Origin: Victivallales bacterium
Lineage (GTDB): Bacteria > Verrucomicrobiota > Lentisphaeria > Oligosphaerales > Oligosphaeraceae
Assembly (NCBI GenBank): GCA_017964325.1
Contig: JAGCSE010000124.1
Span: 1 to 38,198 of the forward strand
Direction of reading: 5' to 3'
DNA length: 38,198 nt
Part shown: positions 1 through 7,906 of the stretch, piece after piece
How positions within the stretch are numbered: position 1 is the first letter of the stretch
Layout: each line of letters opens with the position of its first letter
Made by a program: the position numbers and the translations under genes
Notes under the pieces: generated by a model
The model's database searches: none
What the model saw: the letters and a program-made list of their open reading frames with translations, nothing else
Told to the model about the DNA's origin: nothing

Positions 1-1397
1 ATGAAATGCCAGACCATCTGCAAATCGGGCAATTCAGCATTGTTGACAAATGTGGCAATCTGCAACCGCAGGACATCGGGTGTGATGTCCTTGGGTTTTA
101 TATCCACATCGGCTCCCATATCTGGCAATGCCGCAATTGCCTTCTGCTTCGCCTCGGTTGATATATGCGAATAATGCAAGGTCATGATTGGCGATCCATG
201 CCCTATGATGTCTTGTACCACAGGCAGCGGAACACCCGCATTAATGGCAAAAGAAGCAAAAGTATGTCGAAACGAATGCAGAGAGTACCTGCAAGCCCCT
301 AAAGCCCGTTGCGTCTGCGTGTCCTCAGCCTTTTCCGTCACTTCGACACCCGTTGCCAGCCGGATAATCTTCTGAACATCTTTCTGGATGCCATAACGAT
401 TGCGCTTGTAACGTTCAGCGACGTGTGGCAACACATAAGGACAGCTATTCTCACGCCACGTCAAAGCCTTTTCTAACGCCTCACGTAATACGGGATGTAT
501 TGGAAGCGTGATAACTTTCGTCTGTTTCTTTGACTTACGCGTTTTGTCGCGGACATAAGAAATTGTGTTGCCCGCTAGATCAATGCCGCTCCATTTCATA
601 AGACAACCCGTCTCACCATCGGCACCTGTATAACAGCAGAACTTCAGCAGGACTTCCATCTCCTCCGCATTCATCGGCGTATAAAGCCCAGTCGTCTCGT
701 ATTCTATCCGCTTGCGTCCTGTCGTCAGCTGCGACACTTTGGTCTTGTAGGAAAATCCCGTCTGGAAGCCGTCAAAAATTCTCTGCACCTGCTCTGCCGT
801 GAACTCCCGTCGTGATACTGTCTCCAGCTTGCGACGTCTTATCCCCACAAAAGGATTGTCGATGATTCCGGCGGACGATCCTACCTCCGCAACGATAGCC
901 CGCAATGTCGAAAGGACTTCATTGAACGTGCGGGCTGAAACATCCGCACCATATTCCGCCAGATATGCTCCAGCCAGCTCCGACGTGATGTCCGCCGCCA
1001 GCCTTACGCCATGATTACCAAGCCAGTCACAGAATGCGCTCCATATCTTCCCGTTGCGATCCGTTGTCGCCTCGCTAGTCTGCCTCCTGTTCGGAGATGC
1101 CGCAAACATATTCCAGACATCACGCACCGTCGTTGTCGCCTCACGCTTCAACTGGCGAACCTCCGCAACCTTCATAATGACTTTTTCCTGTGTGTCCAGC
1201 TCCAGCGTTGATTTGTTCAGTCGGGCCACTGCTTCTTCAGCCTGCTGTTGTGTCGTGCATGGCGTATCGTTCTCGTTTCTCAACAGATATGATTTTCTCA
1301 CTCCGTTCGTCTTGGTCTGGAAGTAGAATCGGTTTCCCTTTTTAAAGACTGTCCCTGTTCCTTTCGCCCTTCCCTTCGCTGCCGTCTTGCTTGCCAT
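1..1397 (-). CDS. Tyrosine recombinase / phage-type integrase (C-terminus cut by window edge)
   Basis: Site-specific recombinase of the tyrosine family. It starts at an ATG at 1397-1395 on the minus strand and stays open for 465 codons to base 3 without a stop, so the end lies left of the window. The C-terminal catalytic core is clear: H374-S-F-R377-H, then G399-H400-G and the nucleophile Y409 in LHYSHIS. The first catalytic arginine, normally in a TG-x-R turn followed by a Trp, is replaced: the protein reads T257-G-A-D260 with the Trp at the usual spacing. The N-terminal 60 residues are basic and resemble an arm-type DNA-binding domain. A tRNA-Thr 3' fragment lies about 140 bp upstream, as expected for an integrase beside its attachment site. 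The family call is firm. Whether the enzyme is active is open because of D260. Confidence 0.93.
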   Translation of the reverse strand, partial: MASKTAAKGRAKGTGTVFKKGNRFYFQTKTNGVRKSYLLRNENDTPCTTQQQAEEAVARLNKSTLELDTQEKVIMKVAEVRQLKREATTTVRDVWNMFAASPNRRQTSEATTDRNGKIWSAFCDWLGNHGVRLAADITSELAGAYLAEYGADVSARTFNEVLSTLRAIVAEVGSSAGIIDNPFVGIRRRKLETVSRREFTAEQVQRIFDGFQTGFSYKTKVSQLTTGRKRIEYETTGLYTPMNAEEMEVLLKFCCYTGADGETGCLMKWSGIDLAGNTISYVRDKTRKSKKQTKVITLPIHPVLREALEKALTWRENSCPYVLPHVAERYKRNRYGIQKDVQKIIRLATGVEVTEKAEDTQTQRALGACRYSLHSFRHTFASFAINAGVPLPVVQDIIGHGSPIMTLHYSHISTEAKQKAIAALPDMGADVDIKPKDITPDVLRLQIATFVNNAELPDLQMVWHF

Positions 1398-1456
1398 TTG
1401 TCGTCTCTTTAGTTGCGTTTTCTAGTCTTTTCATGTATCTTCTAGTTCATGCTATA

Positions 1457-1484
1457 AATATAGAGCATTTTTTCAAAAGTACAA
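1457..1484 (-). promoter_or_regulatory. Probable integrase promoter
   Basis: On the minus strand a TTGTAC -35 box (1479-1484) and a TATATT -10 box (1457-1462) are separated by 16 bp, about 60 bp upstream of the integrase start. The -10 lies in a small inverted repeat (GCTATA..TATAG, from 1451). Inferred from sequence only. Confidence 0.45.
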
Positions 1485-1496
1485 CTAAAGTACAAC
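1476..1496. repeat. Two direct repeats AAAGTACAAC with 11-bp period
   Basis: AAAGTACAAC occurs at 1476-1485 and again at 1487-1496, one helical turn apart, between the integrase gene and the attachment site. The left copy overlaps the -35 box of the putative integrase promoter. Position and phasing fit arm-type integrase sites or a repressor operator. Confidence 0.6.
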
Positions 1497-1538
1497 CAAT
1501 TTATTTTATTTTATTCCTATTCTCAAGTATTTGCCACT

Positions 1539-1586
1539 TGACTTGTAATCATGAGGTCACGGGTTCGACTCCCGTCGCTGGCTCCA
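1539..1586 (+). tRNA. 3' fragment of tRNA-Thr(UGU); element attachment site (attR)
   Basis: From the anticodon stem onward this is a normal tRNA: loop CTTGTAA (1542-1548, anticodon TGT), T arm ACGGG/CCCGT with loop TTCGACT (1559-1575), acceptor 3' strand CGCTGGC, discriminator T and encoded CCA (1584-1586). The D arm and the 5' acceptor strand are absent upstream. Base 1538 (T) mismatches T1552 in the anticodon stem, so homology to the real tRNA ends about there. This is the classic scar of an element integrated at a tRNA 3' end; the intact gene should lie at the far left end of the element, outside the window. It is not a functional tRNA on its own. Confidence 0.85.
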
Positions 1587-1591
1587 CTTTA

Positions 1592-1625
1592 AGCCCTGCA
1601 AATCAACAACTTGTAGGGCTTTTTC
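1592..1625 (+). terminator. Rho-independent terminator of the tRNA-Thr locus
   Basis: A ten-base stem AGCCCTGCAA / TTGTAGGGCT (one G-T pair) with an 11-nt loop is followed by TTTTC and more T's. It begins 5 nt after the tRNA CCA end, so it is most likely the native terminator of the original tRNA gene. Confidence 0.75.
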
Positions 1626-1836
1626 TTTTTGTGGATGCGTTGCGGTAGCGATCATGTTTCCTTGGGCTGGTCTTTAGTATCGTCCTGTTTTCAGGCTGTC
1701 AAATAGACTCTATTAGAAATAAAATAATACTTTCTTTTGGCCGTTTCTTGAATAACACACGTCAAATGCGCAAAGACGAAACCGATTTGAAGAGAGAACA
1801 ACCACCACAAAGGATATGGCACCACAAGGAGCATCT

Positions 1837-3870
1837 ATGAAACTACGCATTGTCATGACGTTATTTGCAACGATAGTCACCACGGCTTTCGCCGCCGCGG
1901 ATCCGGAATGCGCCGATGGATCCTGTACCTTGCCGGGCATCGTGAAAGACGGTCAGAACGGCACTTACGCCGTCCTTTCACCCATCGGGCCGGGCACGAT
2001 CAAGAAAATCACACAAGCGCCGCGGCTCGACACATTGGACGGCAAGAAAATCGCCATCGTCGGCGGCAGTTTCATGGCCTCCGTCACCCATCCCGAACTC
2101 AGACGGCTCATTCTATCCCAATATCCGACCGCGAAAATCTATCTCCTCAGCGAAATCGGCTCGGCTGGACCATGGCCCGCGCCGGGCGTCATCCGTCACG
2201 AAAAAGACGAATTCCAGCGAAAATTAAAGGAATATGGCATCCAGGCGGTCATTTCCGGCAATGGCGGTTGTGGACTTTGCACACCGAAGGAGACCGGATC
2301 CTGCATCGCAGCGGAATATCTCGGCATCCCGTCGGTCATGATCGCGGCTCCGGGCTTCGTTGATCAGGCCCGTTCGGCTGCAACGGCGGCAGGCGTTCCC
2401 ATCCAACGAGTTGCGGAATATCCGGGAGCCTTCGCCTCCCATACACGCGATGAATTGCGCAACAATACGCGAAACATCCTGTGGCCGCAAATTCTAAAGG
2501 CTTTGACCACTCCGTTCACGGAAGAGGAAATTAAAGCATCGCAATCGGTTACAACTGACAGCACAGGCATTGTCTTCACAGGCACGTATGATGAAGTCAA
2601 CCATTATTTTGCGGAAATGGGTTGGACGGACGGCCTCCCAATCGTACCGCCGACAGAAGAACGCGTCGCGCAATTCCTTAAATTCACAGACAAACGTCCC
2701 GACGATGTCGTCGCCGAACTGCCCGTCGCCTTCCGCAAGACGACCGTCCGCCACGTTGCCGTCAACGGCGTCATGTCCGGCTGCCCCGCAGAATATATGC
2801 CGATCCTCATAGCCTTCACGCAGGCAATGGGTTACGGTGAATTCCGCAAGACGCTCGCCAGTACTCATGCCTGGACGCCTTTCTGCTGGCTCAACGGCCC
2901 GCTCGCCCGTCAGCTGGGCATCGACTGCGCCCAAGGCGAAATCTCCACGCAGAAGAACGCCCGCATCGGCCGTTTCATCAATCTCGCCATGCTGAATCTC
3001 GGTGGCTACTATGTGAAGGAGAACAGGATGGGCACGTTCGGCTATCTGATGCCGTGGTGTCTCGCGGAAGACGAAAAGGCAGCCATTAAACTCGGCTGGA
3101 TGCCGTGGAATATGCAGCAAGGCTATGGTTTGAATGTGAACACGTTGACGGCTGCATCCGCTCTTTCATGGGGAAACAACTTGGCGCCAGCGACTTCCGA
3201 TGCCAAGAAGATCATGGAGATGATGGCATGGGACGCTGTTGAGAAGGAACAGTTCGCAGTCGGCAGCGGTACGCCGTTCGTCTATCGCACGATGCTTGTC
3301 ACCGAATTTGTGGCCCGCGATTTGGCAACGACTTATAAAAGCAAGGAGGCCTTGGAGAAAGCATTGGTTGAAACGGCGCGGCGGCCATTGGAGGAACGCG
3401 CCTACGCCAATTACTGGGGAAATCCCGGAAGTGCTTTTAATCCATCGACTTATTCCGTCAAACAACACGCGAAGCGAATCGGCGGCAATGAAGGAAGTTC
3501 CGTCACGAAGACGCCGCCATGGCTTGCGTGGTCCGGCAAGGAGACCATTGAAACGGTTCCCGTCATGCAGGAAGGCAAGACGGCTATTCTGATTACAGGA
3601 GACGCCAATCGCAACAAGTCGCTCTGCGTGCCCGGCGGCGGTTTTGCCACAGTTCAAATCGAACTTCCCAAGGCATGGGATGAACTCACAAAAGAGCTTG
3701 GATACGAACCGCTTAAGTCATTCTATCTAAAAACCGACATGAAGCCGCTAGACCGCAAGCCAGACCCGCGTCGCGAAGCCTACCGCCAACAGCAGCGCCG
3801 TCCGCAGGGCGGTAACATCCCATCGGATTATAGACGAAACCAGAACAACGGCGATTACGGCAGGCCATAG
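1837..3870 (+). CDS. Exported UGSC-family protein with fused C-terminal domain
   Basis: 677 residues. The start at 1837 is chosen because AAGGAG (1826-1831) sits 5 bp ahead; an in-frame ATG at 1816 has poor spacing. A signal peptide spans about residues 1-21. Residues 70-220 resemble the UGSC family, named for a selenocysteine-Gly-Ser-Cys motif in its selenoprotein members. Here C145-G-L-C148-T aligns with that motif, so Cys replaces Sec and Leu replaces Ser. A second cysteine motif, T-G-S-C156, follows directly. Residues 250-650 form a further domain beginning MGWTDGLPIVPP, a sequence type I associate with UGSC-linked proteins. The last 40 residues are rich in Arg, Gln and Pro and look disordered. 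Substrate unknown. The family assignment is from memory of the motif and is moderately secure. Confidence 0.7.
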   Translation: MKLRIVMTLFATIVTTAFAAADPECADGSCTLPGIVKDGQNGTYAVLSPIGPGTIKKITQAPRLDTLDGKKIAIVGGSFMASVTHPELRRLILSQYPTAKIYLLSEIGSAGPWPAPGVIRHEKDEFQRKLKEYGIQAVISGNGGCGLCTPKETGSCIAAEYLGIPSVMIAAPGFVDQARSAATAAGVPIQRVAEYPGAFASHTRDELRNNTRNILWPQILKALTTPFTEEEIKASQSVTTDSTGIVFTGTYDEVNHYFAEMGWTDGLPIVPPTEERVAQFLKFTDKRPDDVVAELPVAFRKTTVRHVAVNGVMSGCPAEYMPILIAFTQAMGYGEFRKTLASTHAWTPFCWLNGPLARQLGIDCAQGEISTQKNARIGRFINLAMLNLGGYYVKENRMGTFGYLMPWCLAEDEKAAIKLGWMPWNMQQGYGLNVNTLTAASALSWGNNLAPATSDAKKIMEMMAWDAVEKEQFAVGSGTPFVYRTMLVTEFVARDLATTYKSKEALEKALVETARRPLEERAYANYWGNPGSAFNPSTYSVKQHAKRIGGNEGSSVTKTPPWLAWSGKETIETVPVMQEGKTAILITGDANRNKSLCVPGGGFATVQIELPKAWDELTKELGYEPLKSFYLKTDMKPLDRKPDPRREAYRQQQRRPQGGNIPSDYRRNQNNGDYGRP

Positions 3871-3888
3871 TCCCCCATAAAACAACAG

Positions 3889-3938
3889 TCTGCCATGCAG
3901 ATATCACGAAGCGTGACATTATTCAACCGCATGGCAGA
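3889..3938. terminator. Nested inverted repeat between convergent genes
   Basis: A perfect 10-bp outer repeat, TCTGCCATGC (3889-3898) and GCATGGCAGA (3929-3938), encloses a perfect inner hairpin TCACG-AAG-CGTGA (3904-3916). It lies between the UGSC gene and the convergent pfkB-type gene, where a bidirectional terminator is expected. No U-tract follows on either strand, so intrinsic termination is uncertain. Confidence 0.5.
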
Positions 3939-3964
3939 TATGTTGTCCAATGATAAGCAACAGC

Positions 3965-5095
3965 TTATTTCTTCAACCAGACACCCTTGGCATCCTGTGT
4001 CCAGCCGTTTTCATTCAATGCGATTGCTTTCGTCTCCCAGCCCGCGTTAATGCGCGCCATCGTCTCATCCCATGTGCGGATGCCGCTCAACGAATCAGCC
4101 GCCTCCACGTTGCACGCCCCAACGGCTGCTGAGAACAAGCCCGCATCGTACAATGGCAGGCTGCGCAGCATCGCGCATAGGAAAGCGCCGATGCTCGAAT
4201 CGCCCGCACCCGTCGCCCCTTTGAAGCATGACTCCTTGAAAATAGGGAAGATATATTCGCAGTCAGCCCATTGGTCGATGCAATCTGGCTTGCCCGCGCC
4301 CATCTTTTCAAGACGTTTCGCACACGCCGTGCGAATGTACATGCCGCGCGCCCCCAACTTAACAGCCGCCACAGCCGCTCCCATGGACAGCATCTGGTCG
4401 CCTAGAACCGACAACTCAGCGGCAGAAAGATTGTCACCCTTTCCGAACTTGCTGCGGTCCAGCATATAAAGCAATTCATCCGCACTCGGCATGAACACAT
4501 CGACGTATGGCAGCGTCCGTTCCAGAACACCCTTCCAATCAACCTGTCCAGCAGGACCAGATGCATCGGGCATGCCCGGATCCATGGAGGTCGTCACACC
4601 CAACTCCTTGGCGGTCTTGTACATTTTTGTCAGTTCCTGTGCATCGTGGGCATACATATTCGCCATGAAGCACGGATAGCCGAAATGGAACAGCGCGCTT
4701 TCCGCGACCTGCTTCCAGTTGACATCCGCACAACCATAGTTCATGTTCGCGCCCGGGCAGTGCAAAAAGATGCGATCAACTCCCGGAATGTTGACGACCA
4801 CCGTATAGGACGACGCCACACCTGGAACGACCGCCATGCCCGCCTCCAGACCAGGCTGCCGCTTCTTCAGAATCCCCAAAATCTGTTCGCCGAACGAATC
4901 ATCGCCGACCTTGCCCATCAAGAGCACGGGCGTGCCCAGAATATGCATCGTCATGCCTGTGTTGGAAACGGCTCCGCCTGTTGCAAACGTCGGCGCACCA
5001 ACTTCATACAAACGCCCAGGAACCAAATCGACGTGATTCTCGAACGCGGGGATGACATCCAGGCAAATATGACCTGCAACGACTGCTTTTTTCAT
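3965..5095 (-). CDS. PfkB-family carbohydrate kinase
   Basis: 376-residue sugar or nucleoside kinase of the ribokinase/PfkB family. The start at 5095 (MKKAVVAGH) has AGAGGA 5 bp upstream; the open frame extends 13 codons further without a ribosome site. Family features are the N-terminal GHICLDVIP strand, the substrate-side FATGGAVSNTG glycine motif near residue 38, GDDSFG near 64, and the C-terminal signature TGAGDS with the catalytic Asp. The exact sugar cannot be told. It is the last gene of a leftward rph-mreC-kinase operon, 40 bp after mreC. Confidence 0.88.
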   Translation of the reverse strand: MKKAVVAGHICLDVIPAFENHVDLVPGRLYEVGAPTFATGGAVSNTGMTMHILGTPVLLMGKVGDDSFGEQILGILKKRQPGLEAGMAVVPGVASSYTVVVNIPGVDRIFLHCPGANMNYGCADVNWKQVAESALFHFGYPCFMANMYAHDAQELTKMYKTAKELGVTTSMDPGMPDASGPAGQVDWKGVLERTLPYVDVFMPSADELLYMLDRSKFGKGDNLSAAELSVLGDQMLSMGAAVAAVKLGARGMYIRTACAKRLEKMGAGKPDCIDQWADCEYIFPIFKESCFKGATGAGDSSIGAFLCAMLRSLPLYDAGLFSAAVGACNVEAADSLSGIRTWDETMARINAGWETKAIALNENGWTQDAKGVWLKK

Positions 5096-5135
5096 AATCG
5101 TCCTCTTGTATTCCTTAATTATAAGACACAACACA

Positions 5136-5960
5136 CTACTTTTTCAACAATACGGTGACGAATCGCACATCCTGCAACGAAGCATGTGGCCGTACACGTA
5201 ACATCGCACGCGCGTGTTCGACTTCTTCTTTCACTTTTCCCTCGTATTCAACGACTTCCCCTATCGGAAGACCGCTCGGCATCGTGCTGCCGAACGTTGA
5301 TGTCCGCACTTCCATTCCCGCGGTGGCCCGAACATCCAGCGGCAGGTAGTCCACCTGGCAGCGGTATGGGCTCGTCCTGCTCGTCCCTTTCACGCCGCGA
5401 AGCACGCCCATGTCCGCCGTGTCGCCTATCGTCACGCTGAAAGTGCAGTTTGGCGACAGAATCGTTTCAACGGTCGCCTGATGGCGTTCGACATTCGAGA
5501 TTCGCCCTACGACACTGCCGCCGTGCATGACCACCGCTCCCGCCACAATGCCGTCGGCCGTCCCCTTGTCAATGGTGAACTCATAGTCCCATAGAATCGG
5601 ATCGCGCAGAATGACCTCAGCGGGCCTCCCCTCCCATCGCGGCTTCGACTCCAGTGCGAACAAACGGCGTAACTGTTCGTTCTCAGCACTCAATCGACGG
5701 ACATCCTCCACTTGAAGCTCCAACGTCTGGACTTGCTTTTCAAGCTCTTGGATTTTTTTATCCTTTTCCGCCAATTCCACGTCAACCCAATCCTCAACGG
5801 CGGCCTTCGAATCAACGACCTGCTGCCACATCTTCACAAATGGGCGGATGATGGCGCGGGACGTCCGTCTGCCGAATGCCCCGAACACAAACAACCCCAG
5901 CAACAGTACAATGACGATGCACAGCAGGAACGTCAGTTTTCTCGTCTCCAGTTGTATCAT
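5136..5960 (-). CDS. mreC: Rod shape-determining protein MreC
   Basis: 274 residues with the MreC layout: a short cytoplasmic N-terminus, one membrane segment at about 9-29, a coiled coil at about 62-100 (repeated E/K/L/Q heptads), then the two-barrel periplasmic domain with the typical D-x-G-x(2)-D-G-I-x(2)-G pattern near 'IDKGTADGIVAG' and 'VVGRISNV'. MreC is a scaffold of the elongasome that organises PBP2/RodA during side-wall growth. No mreB or mreD is adjacent. The gene follows rph by 24 bp and precedes the PfkB kinase by 40 bp, so the three are probably co-transcribed. Confidence 0.88.
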   Translation of the reverse strand: MIQLETRKLTFLLCIVIVLLLGLFVFGAFGRRTSRAIIRPFVKMWQQVVDSKAAVEDWVDVELAEKDKKIQELEKQVQTLELQVEDVRRLSAENEQLRRLFALESKPRWEGRPAEVILRDPILWDYEFTIDKGTADGIVAGAVVMHGGSVVGRISNVERHQATVETILSPNCTFSVTIGDTADMGVLRGVKGTSRTSPYRCQVDYLPLDVRATAGMEVRTSTFGSTMPSGLPIGEVVEYEGKVKEEVEHARAMLRVRPHASLQDVRFVTVLLKK

Positions 5961-5984
5961 GACGGAAAAGCCTCTCTCTAATCA

Positions 5985-6719
5985 TCACCCTTGGAAGGAC
6001 TTGATTGCCTCGTCCTGCAGGGCGAATATCTCCTTGAGCCCTTTCTTCGCAAGCCCCAGAAGCGTTGTCAAATCATCGTCGCCGAACGTCGCCTCTTCGC
6101 CACTGCCCTGCAGTTCGACGAAACGCCCCGCATTCGTCATGATGACGTTCATGTCAACGTCCGCCGCCGAATCCTCCACATAACACAAGTCAAGCAGCCC
6201 TTCGCCTTGAAGCAGGCCGACGCTCACCGCCGCGACACGGTTCAACAGCGGCCATTCCGTCAATTTCCCTTCGGCCATCAGTTTTTTCGCCGCCAATTCC
6301 AACGCCACGCTTGCACCCGTAATGGAAGCACAACGCGTTCCACCGTCTGCATCGATGACATCGCAGTCAACATGGAACGTCAGACCTGGTAATTTTTCCA
6401 AATCGACAGCCGCACGGAGGCTACGACCAATCAGCCGTTGGATTTCCGAACTACGCCCCGACAGCTTTCCGCGAACGGCCTCGCGCTCCGTCCGTGTCTC
6501 CGTCGATGACGGAAGCATCTGATATTCAGCAGTTATCCATCCGCCCGGCTTGTTCTGTTCCTTCATCCACCGCGGCACCGCCTCTTCGACACTCACGGCG
6601 CAAATCACACGAGTCCCCCCGAACGTCACCAACACCGAACCAGCGGGATGGCTCTGGAAGCCACAGTGGAAACTCACAGGACGAAGGTCCGTATTTCTGC
6701 GTTTGTCAATTCGTTCCAT
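5985..6719 (-). CDS. rph: Ribonuclease PH
   Basis: 244 residues, full length for RNase PH, the phosphate-dependent 3' exoribonuclease that trims tRNA precursors. Diagnostic features are the N-terminal R-x-D-L-R-P-V-S-F segment, GSVLVTFGGTRVICAVSVEE, the phosphate-binding region with R-T-E-R-E followed by GRSSEIQRLIGRSLRAAVD, and the DCDVIDADGGTRCASITGA core. First gene of the leftward operon with mreC and the PfkB kinase. The 87-bp gap to the divergent lipoprotein gene should hold its promoter. Confidence 0.95.
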   Translation of the reverse strand: MERIDKRRNTDLRPVSFHCGFQSHPAGSVLVTFGGTRVICAVSVEEAVPRWMKEQNKPGGWITAEYQMLPSSTETRTEREAVRGKLSGRSSEIQRLIGRSLRAAVDLEKLPGLTFHVDCDVIDADGGTRCASITGASVALELAAKKLMAEGKLTEWPLLNRVAAVSVGLLQGEGLLDLCYVEDSAADVDMNVIMTNAGRFVELQGSGEEATFGDDDLTTLLGLAKKGLKEIFALQDEAIKSFQG

Positions 6720-6757
6720 CTTGCCGAAATCCTCTAAATGTGGTATGTTATTCTTTT

Positions 6758-6770
6758 GCGGTTTTACCGC
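6758..6770. repeat. Perfect 13-nt palindrome in divergent spacer
   Basis: GCGGT-TTT-ACCGC lies midway between rph and the divergent lipoprotein gene. A second palindrome, TTGATTTATCAA, sits at 6796-6807 and overlaps the lipoprotein start codon. Both could be operators for the divergent pair. Confidence 0.5.
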
Positions 6771-6792
6771 GCTTAAAAATGCACCTTATATA
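6764..6792 (+). promoter_or_regulatory. Possible promoter giving a nearly leaderless transcript
   Basis: TTACCG (6764-6769) and TATATA (6787-6792) are separated by 17 bp. The predicted start of transcription is about 7 nt before the ATG at 6806, which would explain why no ribosome-binding site is seen there. Confidence 0.35.
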
Positions 6793-6805
6793 AATTGATT
6801 TATCA

Positions 6806-7906
6806 ATGTCACTTTGCCAATCAACAACGAAAATTTTCATCGCCATTTTCATGGTGAGTGTCATTTGCGGCTGCAAAGACAAGGCCAAGACGCCCGATTA
6901 CGACAATTTTCGGGCGGACATGACTTTGCAGACCGTCGATGACATCAAGCGGGGAGACACGAAGAAAGCACTTGAAACGTTGGAAAACTTCCACCAGAAA
7001 GCGCCAACCGACCCATTTCCCGTCGCGGCTCTGCGGACGGAGCAGATTCGCAACATCGTCGAACAGGCCAACCAATTCCTGCGTCAGGCCAGTGTCAACG
7101 ACCTCGGCCTTTTCCTGCAAGACATGGAAGAAAAAGGGAATGCAAGCCCAGAAATTCTTGCATTCCGTACTGTTCCTCCTGCAATAGAGGCACTTGCGCA
7201 ATTCTGCGCACGAATGCCATGGGAGAAATCCTCCGACTTGGCAGAAGGATTGGAGCTTCTCAAGCCACATCTGGACATTCTCAAAAGCTCTGAAACGTTC
7301 AATGCTTTTCTGACGTTTCAGCAATCGAAATATGAATCCATGAAGCAAGAGGAATGGTTGCGCGACAACCAAGCCAGTTTGGAAAGAATCGACCGTGCTT
7401 TCATCTCTGAAGACGACCAATCCCTCCAGACCGCCGTCAACGCATTGAATAAAAGATTTCCGAAAAATCCGTTCTTTTTGTGTCAGGACTTTGATTCCGC
7501 CGCCGAAGCCGCCGCATTGGCGGTGAAGATTCAAGAGGAAAGCGGCGGTCGGGAGGCAATGGAAATCGCCGCCGCACTCCGTTGGGAGAAATTGTCGCCA
7601 TCCGCCCGTCGCGGCATGGTGGAAATCATTGGAAAGCAACCAAAAACATATTGTGGAGCGTGGATAATGGCAATGATGGGTGGCCAAGCAGCCATGGTGG
7701 AATTTTTCACGAAACTGCAAAACTCCAATCTTCCGCCTAGCCGCAAAATTATCGCCACCATTTTGAAACTTAATTCCTCTGGAATTGTCAAGAAAGATGG
7801 TGCAAAAAATTCTCCATGTCCAGGTGCCCCTGAATTGATTTCACAGTTTATTTCAATAGGTGTTCCACAAATAAAAACAACAACCAAACAAAAGGCAAAC
7901 GAATGA
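6806..7906 (+). CDS. Lipoprotein of unknown function
   Basis: 366 residues. The N-terminus is a lipoprotein signal: a hydrophobic run ending in VICGC, with the lipidated Cys at about residue 23. The rest is mostly alpha-helical, with many short amphipathic helices and a stretch early on (KRGDTKKALETLENFHQKAPTDPFP cut short here) that reads like a tetratricopeptide-type repeat. No enzyme motif was seen. The stop overlaps the start of the next gene (ATGA at 7903-7906), so translation is coupled to the PpiC-type foldase. Both products act in the periplasm or outer envelope, and a role in envelope protein quality control is inferred from this pairing only. Confidence 0.8.
   Translation: MSLCQSTTKIFIAIFMVSVICGCKDKAKTPDYDNFRADMTLQTVDDIKRGDTKKALETLENFHQKAPTDPFPVAALRTEQIRNIVEQANQFLRQASVNDLGLFLQDMEEKGNASPEILAFRTVPPAIEALAQFCARMPWEKSSDLAEGLELLKPHLDILKSSETFNAFLTFQQSKYESMKQEEWLRDNQASLERIDRAFISEDDQSLQTAVNALNKRFPKNPFFLCQDFDSAAEAAALAVKIQEESGGREAMEIAAALRWEKLSPSARRGMVEIIGKQPKTYCGAWIMAMMGGQAAMVEFFTKLQNSNLPPSRKIIATILKLNSSGIVKKDGAKNSPCPGAPELISQFISIGVPQIKTTTKQKANE

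Noticed and set aside
1539..1586. Complete tRNA-Thr gene
   Set aside because: The D arm and the 5' acceptor strand are missing and the anticodon stem has a mismatch at its outer part.
1816..1836. Earlier ATG as start of the UGSC gene
   Set aside because: Its AAGGA is only one or two bases away, and the 7 extra residues precede a normal signal peptide that has a well-spaced ribosome site of its own.
2494..3120. 208-codon minus-strand frame inside the UGSC gene
   Set aside because: It lies fully inside a convincing gene on the other strand with clear signal peptide and motifs; its own sequence has no family features.
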